A stretch of 16,036 bases of DNA from contig JAGXOR010000020.1 in assembly GCA_023659785.1 (NCBI GenBank), forward strand, positions 1-16,036. The letters are read 5' to 3'. The notes under the pieces are model-generated. The model was given only the letters and a program-made list of their open reading frames with translations, was not told where the DNA came from and ran no database searches. This stretch comes from Methanomicrobia archaeon LH_S13. Lineage in GTDB: Archaea; Halobacteriota; Syntropharchaeia; Alkanophagales; Methanospirareceae. A program made the position numbers and the translations under genes. Position 1 is the first letter of the stretch. Each line of letters starts with the position of its first letter. Shown here piece after piece: positions 1 through 6,801 of this stretch.

Positions 1-76
1 GAAGCCGGGTAATGATCACTTAGGTGGACTTAAGACCGCTTATTTGTGAACCCTGAACCAAGTCCAGTTTGATGAT

Positions 77-820
77 TTGATGGACTCAGGCATCGTGTGT
101 ATCGAGGACATCCCGCCCGGGTTCTCGTTGTTAACCGCAAATCAAGCCAGAGTAAAAGAGTGCGTGCAATTAAATAAACCCCGGATCGAAGCCCATCTCA
201 AACCCGATTTAAAAGCCGTATCATGGCCCGCATTTTATCTATACTTCGAGACCGTTATGACCGCAATACCGTTGTATCCCGATATGACGCCTTATACTCC
301 GCTTCCTACGCAATATTCCATACACAAGTGCTCCGAACCAGGACATGCTATTGCGCATTCGGAATATCTGGCAGACCCGGGCAGAGATTGCATACGAGAA
401 CTTGCTGAACATTTAATCTTCAATCTCAAAGGCGAAGGCAGCATCATCGTTTATACCTCTTTTGAAAGGACCATCATAAACGGTCTTGCTCGTGTATATC
501 CCAACCTTGTGGCAGATTTGAACCTATTAATAGACAGAATGGTAGACCTTGAAGCAATCATCAGAAAGAACTTTTACCATCCCCGTTTTCATGGTCGCAC
601 ATCAATAAAGCGAACACTACCGGTCTTAGTGCCCGAAATGTCGTATGAAGGATTAGAAATTGGGGATGGCCATACCGCAATGGCGGTTTTTGCTTTACTG
701 GCACTTGGTAAATATGAATATAGTGAAGTCGAAACGCTAAAAAGGAACCTTTTGGAATATTGCAAGCAGGATACATTGGCTATGGTTAAGTTGCACGAGC
801 AGTTGCTTGAATATGTATGA
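77..820 (+). CDS. DUF2779 (DnaQ-like exonuclease fold) C-terminal fragment, probably a broken gene
   Basis: The open frame matches the C-terminal RNase H/DEDD-exonuclease-like half of DUF2779 proteins, which normally run to about 500-650 residues after an N-terminal nuclease-like half. Visible are the motif-I region at residues 53-59 (FYLYFET), then a PYTPLPTQYS stretch, and near the end YCKQDTLAMV, a typical last exonuclease motif with its Asp. The motif-I Asp (usual LDFET) is Tyr56, explained by one base change (gac to tac at 242-244). The frame starts at TTG 77 or ATG 80 with no clear ribosome binding site. Upstream the same frame continues past a TGA at 47-49 with family-like sequence (TLNQVQFDDL), so the gene probably once extended to the left and is interrupted by this stop. 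I infer an inactive pseudogene remnant. The family call is fairly confident and the loss of function less so. Confidence 0.6.
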   Translation: MMDSGIVCIEDIPPGFSLLTANQARVKECVQLNKPRIEAHLKPDLKAVSWPAFYLYFETVMTAIPLYPDMTPYTPLPTQYSIHKCSEPGHAIAHSEYLADPGRDCIRELAEHLIFNLKGEGSIIVYTSFERTIINGLARVYPNLVADLNLLIDRMVDLEAIIRKNFYHPRFHGRTSIKRTLPVLVPEMSYEGLEIGDGHTAMAVFALLALGKYEYSEVETLKRNLLEYCKQDTLAMVKLHEQLLEYV

Positions 821-860
821 GCATACAGAGGATAACAGGATAGGTTTTGTTTAGCTACTT

Positions 861-869
861 TTATAAACC
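861..869 (+). promoter_or_regulatory. Putative archaeal TATA box upstream of the relic gene and hdrA1 operon
   Basis: TTATAAACC lies in an AT-rich spacer after the DUF2779 fragment, about 45 bases before the ATG of the DUF3782 relic. Transcription would start near 887. A second TATA-like string (GATATAAATA, 891-900) lies too close to that ATG to serve it. No better promoter is seen before the 1212 gene, so this one may drive the 1212-5071 operon through the relic. Sequence pattern only. Confidence 0.35.
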
Positions 870-912
870 CTTAAGATTATGCACTTAGTAGATATAAATA
901 AGGAATAAAGAA

Positions 913-1200
913 ATGGCAGAAGCAGAATTGAAGAGCAGGATTCTTACGTTACTTTTTCAGCGAGCAATCTTTCAGAGAAGGTATGAAAAGCATTGTGGAA
1001 CAGTATTTTGGCGGTGAGGTGGAAAGATGGATTACTGACGATGAAGAAGGTACGGTCTTCGGACACCCATCAAAAGTAGATATGAGAAAGAGAAAGGCGT
1101 GAAGCCAAAACTTGCCATCATCTCTCCCTTCGTTGAGGATGATGCGAAAGAAGAGGCGGAATTACAGGATATTCCGGTGTTCACTCGCACTTCTGTATAA
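913..1200 (+). pseudogene. Relic of a DUF3782-type PD-(D/E)XK family protein (two deletions/frameshifts)
   Basis: Three frames join up as pieces of one archaeal family. ATG 913 opens MAEAELKSRILTLL, the usual N-terminus. After a shift near 935-950 another frame reads SEQSFREGMKSIVEQYFGG and then a segment with DDEEGTVFGHPSKVD, the conserved block just before the nuclease core. At about 1080 the frame changes again to YEKEKGVKPKLAIISPFVED, followed by DDAKEEAELQDIPVFTRTSV and a stop at 1198-1200. The coiled-coil region and the strand with the E-x-K catalytic residues, which should lie between KVD and YEKEK, are missing, so the nuclease core is gone. Family recognition is from memory of the conserved blocks. 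The frame changes are directly visible. Confidence 0.6.
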
Positions 1201-1211
1201 CAAAATGGGAA

Positions 1212-1628
1212 ATGAGTGTAGGAATCGTAGCCTTTATCCCTAACGAGAAGAACAGGACGCAGGAAGAACTAATCAGAAAATTTGGTTGTGTGGAGATGGA
1301 TTACGGGAAGGGGGAAAAAGAAATCATTCCTACCTGGAAGGTTTTTGAATGGGTAGGAAGGAGCTATGCCTCGTGGTACCTCAGCCCACGATACGTGGAA
1401 CCGGAGAGGTATAATCCACGCTGGGAGGGCATTCGTCAGCGCCTCGTGGAGGTAATGGAGTATTTAGGAGCGAAGGAGGTGCGCTATTCAATTCACGGTG
1501 GGGTGCTAAAAGTGTTAAAAATGAAAAAGCTTTTGGATTTGATTGAGTTCGCCAGAGCAGAGGTCAATAAAGAGGAAATCAGGACGATAGTGCAGTTTAA
1601 AGAGAAGAAGATCAAGGATAGAAAATGA
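1212..1628 (+). CDS. Hypothetical protein translationally coupled to hdrA1
   Basis: A 138-residue protein that I do not recognise. It is soluble and charged, with no signal peptide, no membrane segment and one Cys (residue 26), so it is unlikely to bind an iron-sulfur cluster. Aromatic residues cluster around residues 42-65 (a TWKVFEW stretch, then SYASWYLSPRY), and the C-terminal third is Lys/Glu-rich and probably helical. Its stop overlaps the start of hdrA1 as ATGA (1625-1628), which indicates translational coupling and co-expression. The start at 1212 lacks an obvious Shine-Dalgarno sequence, and the frame is open a little further upstream, so the N-terminus is uncertain. Position suggests an accessory or assembly role for the HdrA fusion, but nothing in the sequence shows this. 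Confidence 0.7.
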   Translation: MSVGIVAFIPNEKNRTQEELIRKFGCVEMDYGKGEKEIIPTWKVFEWVGRSYASWYLSPRYVEPERYNPRWEGIRQRLVEVMEYLGAKEVRYSIHGGVLKVLKMKKLLDLIEFARAEVNKEEIRTIVQFKEKKIKDRK

Positions 1629-4600
1629 AAATAGGCGTTTATGTATGCCATTGTGGAACGAACATAGCAGCTACGGTGGATGTGAAGGAGGTAACGGAGT
1701 TTGCAAAAACTCTACCTGATGTCGCTATTGCACGCGCTTACGTTTATATGTGCTCAGACCCCGGTCAGGAGCTGATAAAAAGGGATATTTTGGATGCGAA
1801 GTTGGACAGAGTGGTTATTGCTTCTTGCTCGCCTCGCATGCACGAAATTACATTCAGGCGGGCATGTGAAGAGGCGGGTTTGAATGCGTATTGCATGGAA
1901 ATGGCAAATATACGGGAACAGTGCAGCTGGGTACATTCTGATAAAGAGCAAGCAACAAAGAAAGCTAAGGGACTGGTTGCAAGTGCGGTTGCAAAGGCAT
2001 CCCTGTTAGAAGCTTTGGAGCCGATGCGGGTGGATGTAACACCATCTGCACTTGTGATAGGTGGCGGTATAGCAGGGATACAAAGTGCACTGGATATTGC
2101 AGATGCGGGTTTTCAGGTGTATTTGGTAGAAAAGGAGCCTTCTGTGGGAGGGCACATGGCACAACTTGATAAGACGTTTCCTACTTTGGATTGCTCTGCT
2201 TGTGTGCTCACACCAAAGATGGTGGATGTAGCACGCCATGATAACATCAAGCTGATTACGTATGCCGAGGTGGAGAGCGTTGAAGGTTATGTAGGGAATT
2301 ACAGGGTGAGGGTAAAGAAGAAGCCACGTTACGTGGACGAGGAAAAATGCACGGGCTGCGAAGAATGTGCAAATATCTGCCCTGTAAAAGACGTAGTGCT
2401 CAATGATTTCGATTTAGGGTTATCAAAAAGGGGGGCGGTGTACATCCCATTTCCACAAGCTATCCCCACGGTGTACACAATTGACAAGATAGTGGGGATA
2501 CCACCATGTAGATTGGGCTGCCCGGCGAGGGTGAACGTGCAGGGTTATGTTGCGTTAATCGCACAGGGTAGATACAAAGAAGCAATTGATTTGATACGGG
2601 AGGTAAATCCATTACCCGCGGTCTGTGGATACGTATGCCCACACCCATGCGAGGAAGAATGCAACCGGAGAGAAATTGACGACCCGATTGCGATTGCGGC
2701 GTTGAAACGATTCGCAGCAGATAACGTAGATTATGATGATGCTGATGCTGATGCTGATGATGAAGATGCAACCAAGGTGGAGAGAGAGGAGAAGATAGCG
2801 ATCATTGGCTCTGGTCCGGCGGGTCTGACCACCGCATATTATCTTGCGAAGAGTGGGTATCAGGTGCGGATATTTGATAAGTTGCCGGTTCCGGGAGGTA
2901 TGCTCGCTGCGGGAATACCTGAATATCGGTTACCAAGAGACATTTTGAAGAAGGAAATTGAGTACATCAAGCGAGAAGGGGGGGAGATAGAAATAGAAAC
3001 CGGGGTGGAGATAGACAAAGACGGTTTTGAGACACTTAATAGAGATTACAATGCCATCTTCATCTCCATTGGTGCAGATAAGAGCAGAGCGCTTGGTATT
3101 GGGGGTGAGAGCCTGAAAGGAGTAGTTCATGGTTTTGAGTTCCTACGTGAACTGAATCTTGGTAATATTGTGGAGCCGGGCAAGAAAGTGGCGGTAGTCG
3201 GCGGTGGGGACGTAGCGATAGACGCAGCGAGATGTGCTTTGCGATTGGGCTCTGACGTAACCATCGTGTATAGGCGGTCGAGAGAGGAGATGCCCGCACG
3301 GGACGAGGAGATAGCAGATGCTGAGGATGAGGGCGTGAAAATCACTTATTTAACGAATCCAAGCAGGATTATTGGTGATGATAAGGTGCAGAGCATGGAA
3401 TGCGTAAGGATGGAATTGGGGGAACAGGACGAATCCGGTAGGCGGCGGCCCGTACCTGTTGAGGGTTCGGAATTCATACTGGATGTGGATACGGTGATAT
3501 TAGCGGTAGGGCAGCAATCGGCGCTTGGATTCCTTGAAGGAAGCGGTATAGAGATAGATGGCAACTGGATTAAGGTGGATGGGAATGGTAGAACAAACGT
3601 AGAAGGCGTATTTGCTGCGGGTGACGCCGTAACAGGACCAGCAACGGTGATAGATGCGATTGCGGGAGGGAAGAAGGCAGCAGAGGCGATTGATAGCTAT
3701 CTACGTGGAGCGCCATTGCCCGAATCCGAAGATGAAGAAAAGGAAAAGATAGGGATAGAGGACATAAAAGCGCGGATACCGGGATTGGAGAAGAAAGAAC
3801 GGCGAAAAATCGCGAAAATTCCTATTGAAAGAAGAAGGGATAGCTTTGAAGTAGTTGAACTTGGATTTACTGAAGAGGATGCGATAGAAGAGGCAAAGAG
3901 ATGCTTGAGGTGTGGCATCTGTGCCGATTGCAGGCTTTGTGAGACGGTGTGCGAGGCAGAAGCGATAAACCACGAGATGAAGGAAGAATTTTTTGATATA
4001 GACGCAGGTGCGATAATAGCAGCAACGGGCTATGACTTATTCGACCCCTCTCTGGAGCCTAATTACGGATATGAATATGATGAGGTAATAACAGGCTTGG
4101 AATTCGAGCGGCTTTGTAACGCTTCGGGTCCGACATTAGGAAAGATAGAGATAAATGGAAAAGAGCCGAAAGAAGTGGTTTTCATATCTTGCGTGGGGTC
4201 GAGAGAGGGTAGCGTGGAAAGTGGCAGTGGCAGTGGCAGGATGCAGGATACACGATTCTCAAACCTCAAACCTCAAACCTCAAAAGGGAACGAATACTGC
4301 TCGCGTGTGTGCTGCATGTATATAGCCAAACAGGCGCATTTGGTGCGGGAGCATATACCGGATGCGGATGCGAATGCGACCGTGTTCTATACGGACGTAA
4401 GAGCTTTTGGTAAAGGCTTTGAGGAATTCTACTGGCGAGTGAAAGATGAGGGCGTGAATTACATAAGACGCGAGTTAACAGACGATATAAACGTGGAGAA
4501 GGACGAGAATGGGAAATTGAGGGTGAAAACGGTAAGTGAAGGACGACCAATAGAGAAGGAAGCAGACCTCGTTGTGCTTGCAACCGGGATAATCCCGCAA

Positions 4601-5071
4601 AAAGATGCCCTTGATACCGCAAGGAAGTTGAAGATAATGCAAAGCGGGGATAAATTCTTCATGGAAGCGCATCCCAAACTCCGTCCTGTGGATACGTTTA
4701 CCGATGGTATTTTCATTGCGGGATGTTCCCAATCGCCGAAAGACATACCCGATACGGTGGCGCAGGCATCGGCAGCGGCTTCACGTGTTTGTAGCATCTT
4801 ATCTAAGAAGTATGTAGAGGTGGAGCCGATAACCGCAGAAGTGGACGAAACGCTCTGCACGGGTTGCGGCATTTGCGAATCGGTATGCCCTTACGGGGCA
4901 GTAGAAGTGGTAGATACGGAAGAAGGAAGAAGAGCACGTGTTACAGGCGTAAAATGCAAGGGTTGTGGCACCTGCGGGTCGAGCTGCATAAAAAAAGCGA
5001 TTAAAATGCACCACTTCACCGATGAGCAATTGATAGCACAAGAAAGAGCGGTTTTGACGGGGGGGATATGA
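1625..5071 (+). CDS. hdrA: HdrA with a nested GltD/NfnB-like NAD(P)H oxidoreductase module
   Basis: A 1148-residue flavoprotein, against about 650 for ordinary HdrA. HdrA part: N-terminal domain with C8, C10, C43, C68 and C100; FAD Rossmann GGGIAG at 146-151; DCSAC (C190, C193); first inserted-ferredoxin cluster C242/245/248/252. After VYTID (about residue 288), where HdrA normally continues into a second cluster, a GltD-like unit begins: cluster domain C295, C299, C334, C338, C342, C346; acidic linker 371-382; FAD site GSGPAG 395-400; NAD(P) site GGGDVAID 526-533 followed by YRRSREEMPA; FAD-contact AAGD ending at D667. It ends at RCLRCG (C760, C763), and HdrA resumes with C766/769/772/776, the rest of the flavin domain including YCSRVCC, and two C-terminal clusters (C1078-1088, C1111-1121). 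Inference: a soluble complex subunit passing electrons between NAD(P)H and ferredoxin through two or three flavins. The start is the ATG in the ATGA overlap, with AAGGA upstream. Neither a separate MvhD nor HdrBC adjoins it. Confidence 0.9.
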   Translation: MKIGVYVCHCGTNIAATVDVKEVTEFAKTLPDVAIARAYVYMCSDPGQELIKRDILDAKLDRVVIASCSPRMHEITFRRACEEAGLNAYCMEMANIREQCSWVHSDKEQATKKAKGLVASAVAKASLLEALEPMRVDVTPSALVIGGGIAGIQSALDIADAGFQVYLVEKEPSVGGHMAQLDKTFPTLDCSACVLTPKMVDVARHDNIKLITYAEVESVEGYVGNYRVRVKKKPRYVDEEKCTGCEECANICPVKDVVLNDFDLGLSKRGAVYIPFPQAIPTVYTIDKIVGIPPCRLGCPARVNVQGYVALIAQGRYKEAIDLIREVNPLPAVCGYVCPHPCEEECNRREIDDPIAIAALKRFAADNVDYDDADADADDEDATKVEREEKIAIIGSGPAGLTTAYYLAKSGYQVRIFDKLPVPGGMLAAGIPEYRLPRDILKKEIEYIKREGGEIEIETGVEIDKDGFETLNRDYNAIFISIGADKSRALGIGGESLKGVVHGFEFLRELNLGNIVEPGKKVAVVGGGDVAIDAARCALRLGSDVTIVYRRSREEMPARDEEIADAEDEGVKITYLTNPSRIIGDDKVQSMECVRMELGEQDESGRRRPVPVEGSEFILDVDTVILAVGQQSALGFLEGSGIEIDGNWIKVDGNGRTNVEGVFAAGDAVTGPATVIDAIAGGKKAAEAIDSYLRGAPLPESEDEEKEKIGIEDIKARIPGLEKKERRKIAKIPIERRRDSFEVVELGFTEEDAIEEAKRCLRCGICADCRLCETVCEAEAINHEMKEEFFDIDAGAIIAATGYDLFDPSLEPNYGYEYDEVITGLEFERLCNASGPTLGKIEINGKEPKEVVFISCVGSREGSVESGSGSGRMQDTRFSNLKPQTSKGNEYCSRVCCMYIAKQAHLVREHIPDADANATVFYTDVRAFGKGFEEFYWRVKDEGVNYIRRELTDDINVEKDENGKLRVKTVSEGRPIEKEADLVVLATGIIPQKDALDTARKLKIMQSGDKFFMEAHPKLRPVDTFTDGIFIAGCSQSPKDIPDTVAQASAAASRVCSILSKKYVEVEPITAEVDETLCTGCGICESVCPYGAVEVVDTEEGRRARVTGVKCKGCGTCGSSCIKKAIKMHHFTDEQLIAQERAVLTGGI
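2735..2770 (+). repeat. GAT/GATGCT in-frame repeat encoding an Asp/Ala linker
   Basis: Three GATGCT units flanked by GAT codons encode DDADADADDEDA (residues 371-382) in hdrA1. The tract sits between the cysteine domain and the FAD Rossmann fold of the inserted GltD-like module, where a flexible linker would be tolerated. The six-base unit keeps frame if the copy number changes. Confidence 0.75.
4220..4240 (+). repeat. GGCAGT in-frame repeat encoding Ser/Gly linker
   Basis: Consecutive AGTGGC units encode SGSGSG followed by R in hdrA1. This is the first half of an extra loop of about 25 residues (861-887) between CVGSR and NEYCSRVCC. The two paralogues in this window have only a few residues there (CVGSRNKQTGYEYCSR). 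Confidence 0.75.
4258..4284 (+). repeat. Heptanucleotide CTCAAAC repeat inside hdrA1
   Basis: CTCAAAC is repeated three times and followed by CTCAAA. It encodes part of the extra loop (SNLKPQTSK) of the HdrA-GltD protein. The unit is seven bases, not a multiple of three, so gain or loss of one unit would shift the frame of the remaining 287 or so codons. The present length keeps the frame open. Confidence 0.85.
4361..4378 (+). repeat. GATGCG short repeat in hdrA1
   Basis: GATGCG, GATGCG, AATGCG encode DADANA. The two paralogues here have PDCKIY and PDCNIY at the matching place, so a few residues were added by repeat growth. Minor feature, third expansion of this kind in the gene. Confidence 0.5.
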
Positions 5072-5073
5072 AC

Positions 5074-5150
5074 TGTGACGTCCTCCCCACGCTTACGCAT
5101 GGGGCTTCCAGCTTTTTCAACCAGACTCGATCCCCTTGCAGGTTGGTAAT
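5074..5150 (-). mobile_element. Relic of an IS200/IS605-type TnpB 3' end
   Basis: Read on the minus strand, the sequence gives an open tail including VWLKKLEAPCVSVGRTS, closely like the C-terminal LEAP-type tails of archaeal TnpB proteins. The element-end hairpin is CCCCACGC TTAC GCATGGGG (5085-5104, one G-T pair). Minus-strand stop codons appear soon upstream and no catalytic TnpB sequence follows, so only the terminal about 80 bases remain. It begins two bases after the hdrA1 stop. On the plus strand the hairpin is followed by CTTTTTC, so it could now act as a terminator for hdrA1. Identification rests on memory of these ends. Confidence 0.5.
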
Positions 5151-5238
5151 AGATTTATTGAGTTATAAAGCAGAAGAGAAAGGGATAGCGGTAAAGAAGC
5201 AGGAAGAGTCACATCATGAAGGAGTTTTCGCGGTGTAG

Positions 5239-5270
5239 AATAAAAAAGAAAAAGAAAAAAAGGGAAAGGG
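5239..5270 (-). terminator. T-rich terminator of the mvhD-fdhAB operon
   Basis: On the minus strand this reads as a long pyrimidine run with tracts of six to seven T, beginning about 22 bases after the fdhB stop. That is the usual form of archaeal intrinsic termination. The remaining spacer (5151-5238) holds nothing I can assign. Confidence 0.5.
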
Positions 5271-5292
5271 ATCACTGGACTTCTAACCTTCT

Positions 5293-6549
5293 TCACTCCC
5301 CTTCACCGCCTTTAGCCAGAAAGAGGTTTATATCATCAATTAACGTCTCTTCTTCCTCTTTTGCTGCTATCAATGGTGGTACTGCCTCTACATCCATCCC
5401 GGGGACGTATTCAAACATTGGGCTGAGCTCATCGTTCAGCATCGTATATAGCCTCGTCAACGGAATCTCTGCTGGGCATGCATCCTGACACTGCCCGCAA
5501 TTAACGCATGAGTCCGCAACGTGTGCAAGTCTGGTGAAGGGGAACAGCCTATCTGGCGGCACCTCGCCTCCCGGTACATATCCGCGGTCAGGTTCGAGAT
5601 AGCATTTCTTGCAGTAGCATATCGGGCATGCATCCCTGCATCCAAAACACTTTATGCACCGGTCGAAATAGCGCATCCAGTATGCCAGCCTGTCTTCAAG
5701 GCTCATCTCTCTTAGCTCCTTCAGGTATTCCTCCTTGCATTTGTTTGCCAGTTCGATTGCATCCTCGTCTTTCTTCTTTCTTTCCGCTATTGTATCTCCA
5801 CCTGGCTTTTCCACTTTAATAGCGTCGGATTCTACCGCCTTGTCCATAAATTCCGTGCCTGTGTCTGAGCAAACTTCTATAAACGATTGCTTCTCTCCTT
5901 CCTTCACTCCCCACTTCCCGCATGCTATGTCTGCCATCCGCGGGATATTTACATCGCATCTCCTGCAATTCTCTCTCCTTCCATATCCCTTCTGCTCCAA
6001 CTCTTCCAAATCTTTCTCTTTCTTCGTTCCATCAGAAAGCGTAACGGTGAGTTTCCACGTTCCATCCACTTCATCAATGTCTTCCATCACTACATCCCCG
6101 GGCTCTACCTCATATTCACTTATCAGCATCTCCTTTGCACTTACCGGCGATAAAGTTCCCGTGCAGTTAAGACCTACTAAGAGCACGTTATCTCTATCTA
6201 TCTGCTTCCTCTTGGCTATTTCAACTATCGCACGAGCATCACAGGGTTTACAGGGAACCGCTATCTTCATCTGCTTCGCACCATCTAGATATTCTTTTAT
6301 ATTCCTTGCGATGTTCACGGGTGCGCAATGCAAAGAGCCCGCGCACTCTTTCACCTCCTCCGGGTCGGTAATTAAATCCAAAACGCCATCGTATCTGTTG
6401 TTCCCACTTCTCTTCCTCACTCCCAGCACTGCATCCACAACTTTACTCTCAAGAGCAAACTTGAGCAAAGCCGTTACTGCTCCTCCATATTCCCCGCGCT
6501 TCAATATCTCCTCATCAGAAGCCGAAGCAAAATACATATCTCCTTTCAT
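5293..6549 (-). CDS. fdhB: F420-type formate dehydrogenase beta subunit (FdhB/FrhB family)
   Basis: A 418-residue cytoplasmic subunit that in characterised methanogen enzymes carries FAD and iron-sulfur clusters and exchanges hydride with coenzyme F420. Visible features: N-terminal DEEILKRGEYGGAVTALL (family usually has a Cys before GG; here Tyr21), the ECAGSLHCAP and AVPCKPCDARA blocks, a CRRCDVNIPRMADIACGKWG cluster motif, and a C-terminal ferredoxin domain with C298/301/304/308, extra cysteines 311/313/316, and C348/351/354/358. Length is normal for the family. It is the last gene of the leftward operon, 22 bases after the 75-aa gene. The ATG at 6549 has GGGGGAG about 10 bases upstream. 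A second in-frame ATG at residue 5 has GGAG too close to use. Whether the real donor is formate, F420H2 or both cannot be read from sequence. Confidence 0.9.
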   Translation of the reverse strand: MKGDMYFASASDEEILKRGEYGGAVTALLKFALESKVVDAVLGVRKRSGNNRYDGVLDLITDPEEVKECAGSLHCAPVNIARNIKEYLDGAKQMKIAVPCKPCDARAIVEIAKRKQIDRDNVLLVGLNCTGTLSPVSAKEMLISEYEVEPGDVVMEDIDEVDGTWKLTVTLSDGTKKEKDLEELEQKGYGRRENCRRCDVNIPRMADIACGKWGVKEGEKQSFIEVCSDTGTEFMDKAVESDAIKVEKPGGDTIAERKKKDEDAIELANKCKEEYLKELREMSLEDRLAYWMRYFDRCIKCFGCRDACPICYCKKCYLEPDRGYVPGGEVPPDRLFPFTRLAHVADSCVNCGQCQDACPAEIPLTRLYTMLNDELSPMFEYVPGMDVEAVPPLIAAKEEEETLIDDINLFLAKGGEGE

Positions 6550-6571
6550 TTTTCCTTATCTCCCCCTCATG

Positions 6572-6799
6572 TTACATGTAGTGCACCTTATCTGCCTCAA
6601 GTATCGCATTCATAACCTCTGGCAGTTCAAGAGGATCACTAAAGTCCTCCACGTTTGTTTTGTCATCAATCGTTTTCGCAAATCCCTTTACCACCTCGTA
6701 AGTCCCGCAAAGCCCTTCTATTTGACTCGCTATCAACTCCTTTACGGGATTGGATATCTTTAATTTCGCCAATTCTTCCTTCTTCACCATTTCTCCCAT
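6572..6799 (-). CDS. Small protein of the fdh operon, unknown function
   Basis: A 75-residue acidic protein with no family that I recognise. It has one Cys (residue 31, IEGLCGTYEVVKG), no membrane segment, and alternating helical stretches (MVKKEELAKLKI, PVKELIASQIEGL, ELPEVMNAILEA). It begins two bases after the fdhA stop, with a perfect AGGAGGTGA embedded in the end of fdhA and seven bases before its ATG, so it is almost certainly translated and coupled to fdhA. It ends 22 bases before fdhB. A small gene placed between catalytic and F420 subunits suggests an assembly factor or small structural subunit, but that is inference only. Confidence 0.8.
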   Translation of the reverse strand: MGEMVKKEELAKLKISNPVKELIASQIEGLCGTYEVVKGFAKTIDDKTNVEDFSDPLELPEVMNAILEADKVHYM

Positions 6800-6801
6800 T
6801 T

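Noticed and set aside
3900..3960. Separate ferredoxin gene inside hdrA1
   Set aside because: The cysteine run is the shared junction of the GltD tail (RCLRCG) and HdrA's second inserted cluster, with no independent start signal.
4258..4284. CRISPR-like direct repeat
   Set aside because: The units are seven bases with no spacers, so it is a coding microsatellite.
1625..5071. HdrA-GltD as an assembly chimera or two genes
   Set aside because: The frame is continuous over both junctions, HdrA sequence resumes exactly where it left off, and no stop or start with ribosome binding site lies at the joins. A read-level check is still worthwhile.
5216..5488. Plus-strand open frame MKEFSRC...
   Set aside because: It mostly overlaps the 3' end of fdhB in antisense, begins in the poly-purine terminator and has no coding character.
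5735..6763. Long plus-strand open frame (342 codons) opposite fdhB
   Set aside because: It is antisense to fdhB and the 75-aa gene. The product is Ser/Phe/Pro-rich with no family pattern, as expected from the reverse of an acidic Lys/Glu-rich gene.
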